Program-made: the position numbers and the translations under genes
Assembly: GCF_001679925.1 (NCBI RefSeq)
Contig: NZ_LYUZ01000136.1
Span: 1-64,000 of the forward strand
Source of the DNA: Leisingera sp. JC1
GTDB taxonomy: Bacteria > Pseudomonadota > Alphaproteobacteria > Rhodobacterales > Rhodobacteraceae
Reading direction: 5' to 3'
DNA: 64,000 nucleotides
Notes under the pieces: generated by a model
Databases searched by the model: none
The model's input: the letters and a program-made list of their open reading frames with translations, nothing else
Told to the model about the DNA's origin: nothing
Shown: positions 63,129 through 64,000 of the stretch, in pieces
Position numbering within the stretch: position 1 is the first letter of the stretch
Layout: each line of letters starts with the position of its first letter

Positions 63129-64000
63129 ATGGCACAGCCCTCCCGCCGTGCGCTGGTCATCAATGACATCCGGCGGCGCATCACATCGCGGGCGCTGGTC
63201 GCAGGCGACAAGCTGCCCTCGGTCCGGGGCTGTGCGGCCAAGCTGGGCGTGTCGCCTTCCACCGTGGCAGAGGCCTATGATGTGCTGGCCGCCGAGGGAG
63301 TGATCCGGGCCAGGCGCGGGGCTGGGTTTTATGTCGCCGCCAAGCCGCAGCCCTTTGCGGTGTCAGAAACCGGGCCGCAGCTGGCGCGCGAGGTGGATCC
63401 CCTGTGGGTGGCGCGGCAGTCGCTGGACGCCGGCACGGAAGCGCCCAAGCCCGGCTGCGGCTGGCTGCCGGAGGACTGGATGCCGGTGGCCTCCCTGCGC
63501 CGGGCGATGCGGGCACTGGCTGCGGCGCCGGAGGCGGTTCTGACCGACTACGGCAGTTCCAAGGGGGCGGCCGGGCTGCGGCGCCATATCAGCCGGCAGC
63601 TGTTCGACCAGGGGCTGGCCTGCCCGCCGGATCAGGTGCTGCTGACCGGTTCAGGCTCGCAGGCGCTGGATCTGGTCTGCCGGATGCTGCTGCGCCCGGG
63701 CGACACGGTGCTGGTCGATGATCCCTGCTACTTCAATTTCCAAGCGCTGCTGCGGGCGCATCAGATCCGCATCATCGGGGTGCCCTACACGCCGGACGGC
63801 CCGGATCTGGAACGTTTCGAGGCGGCGCTGGGGGAACATAACCCACGGCTCTACTTGACCAATTCAGCGCTGCACAATCCGACCGGGGCCACGATCACTG
63901 CGCCGGTGGCGCACCGGGTGCTGGCACTGGCCGCGCAGCATGATCTGATCATTGTCGAAGATGACATCTTTGCTGCCTTCGAACAGGAGATGTCCCCGCG
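63129..64000 (+). CDS. MocR-type (GntR HTH + aminotransferase) regulator, 3' end outside window
   Basis: Open to the last base (290 codons). N-terminal GntR winged HTH: LVINDIRRRITSRALVAGDKLPSVR, LGVSPSTVAEAYDVLAAEGVIRARRGAGFYV. A class I aminotransferase-like domain then begins (DYGSSKGAAGLRRHISRQL, LLTGSGSQALDLVCRMLLRPGDTVLVDDPCYFNF, HNPTGATITAPV, IIVEDDIFAAF with a PLP Asp region). The PLP Lys would lie beyond the window. A PdxR/GabR-like regulator; it probably controls the divergent EamA exporter. GAGG ribosome site before ATG 63129. The stop is not seen. Confidence 0.88.
   Translation, partial: MAQPSRRALVINDIRRRITSRALVAGDKLPSVRGCAAKLGVSPSTVAEAYDVLAAEGVIRARRGAGFYVAAKPQPFAVSETGPQLAREVDPLWVARQSLDAGTEAPKPGCGWLPEDWMPVASLRRAMRALAAAPEAVLTDYGSSKGAAGLRRHISRQLFDQGLACPPDQVLLTGSGSQALDLVCRMLLRPGDTVLVDDPCYFNFQALLRAHQIRIIGVPYTPDGPDLERFEAALGEHNPRLYLTNSALHNPTGATITAPVAHRVLALAAQHDLIIVEDDIFAAFEQEMSP

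Overview
The window is a GC-rich alphaproteobacterial chromosome segment. Gene content and order point to the roseobacter group (Rhodobacteraceae): rplY with pth, ihfB-lapA-trpF-trpB, an mdeA/mdeB pair and short roseobacter-style intergenic elements. Leisingera, Phaeobacter or Ruegeria would fit; this is inference from protein character, with no database search. About 57 protein genes are supported. No tRNA, rRNA or CRISPR array was seen.

Layout. 1-780: two decayed IS5-type insertion sequences, tail to tail. 1137-5241 (minus): an RND efflux permease with its periplasmic adaptor. 5815-8741 (minus): a hybrid sensor kinase overlapping a polyamine-type solute-binding protein. 8941-15271: a 2-aminoethylphosphonate (AEP) catabolic island with a divergent LysR gene, phnW, phnA, phnY and a probable pbfA. 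15517-25619: a Tad/Flp pilus locus (flp, cpaB, three TadE/TadG-like genes, cpaE, cpaF, tadB, tadC, a LuxR gene and the prepilin peptidase), with no secretin and no tadD. 25641-29812: Lrp regulator, methionine gamma-lyase and 2-oxobutyrate dehydrogenase E1 (mdeR-mdeA-mdeB type). 29886-32174: an Orn/Lys/Arg decarboxylase. 32341-36006: a MarR gene and a large cytoplasmic reductive dehalogenase fused to an NAD(P)H/flavin/2Fe-2S reductase, broken by one missing base. 36127-42525: a membrane protein, a sulfatase, LysR, a zinc-responsive COG0523 GTPase, HxlR with a nitroreductase, and a PAS-like protein.

42839-61160 is mostly core: rpsA, ihfB, lapA, trpF, trpB, ychF, trpA, rplY and pth. Accessory genes are interleaved: MarR with a monooxygenase, an Amt-like transporter, a PagL-like lipid A deacylase, an LldD-type lactate dehydrogenase, a di-heme cytochrome and a DadA-like oxidase. 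61192-64000 holds a nucleoside hydrolase, an EamA exporter and a divergent MocR-type regulator cut by the window end.

Many accessory units pair a regulator with a target and have a visible inverted repeat between them: LysR/phnW, MarR/reductive dehalogenase, MarR/monooxygenase and MocR/EamA. A Zur-like box precedes the COG0523 gene and a GntR-type operator precedes lldD. The most unusual points are the frameshifted dehalogenase fusion, the secretin-less Tad locus, the Amt-family protein that seems to lack both channel histidines, and the kinase with its own binding protein.
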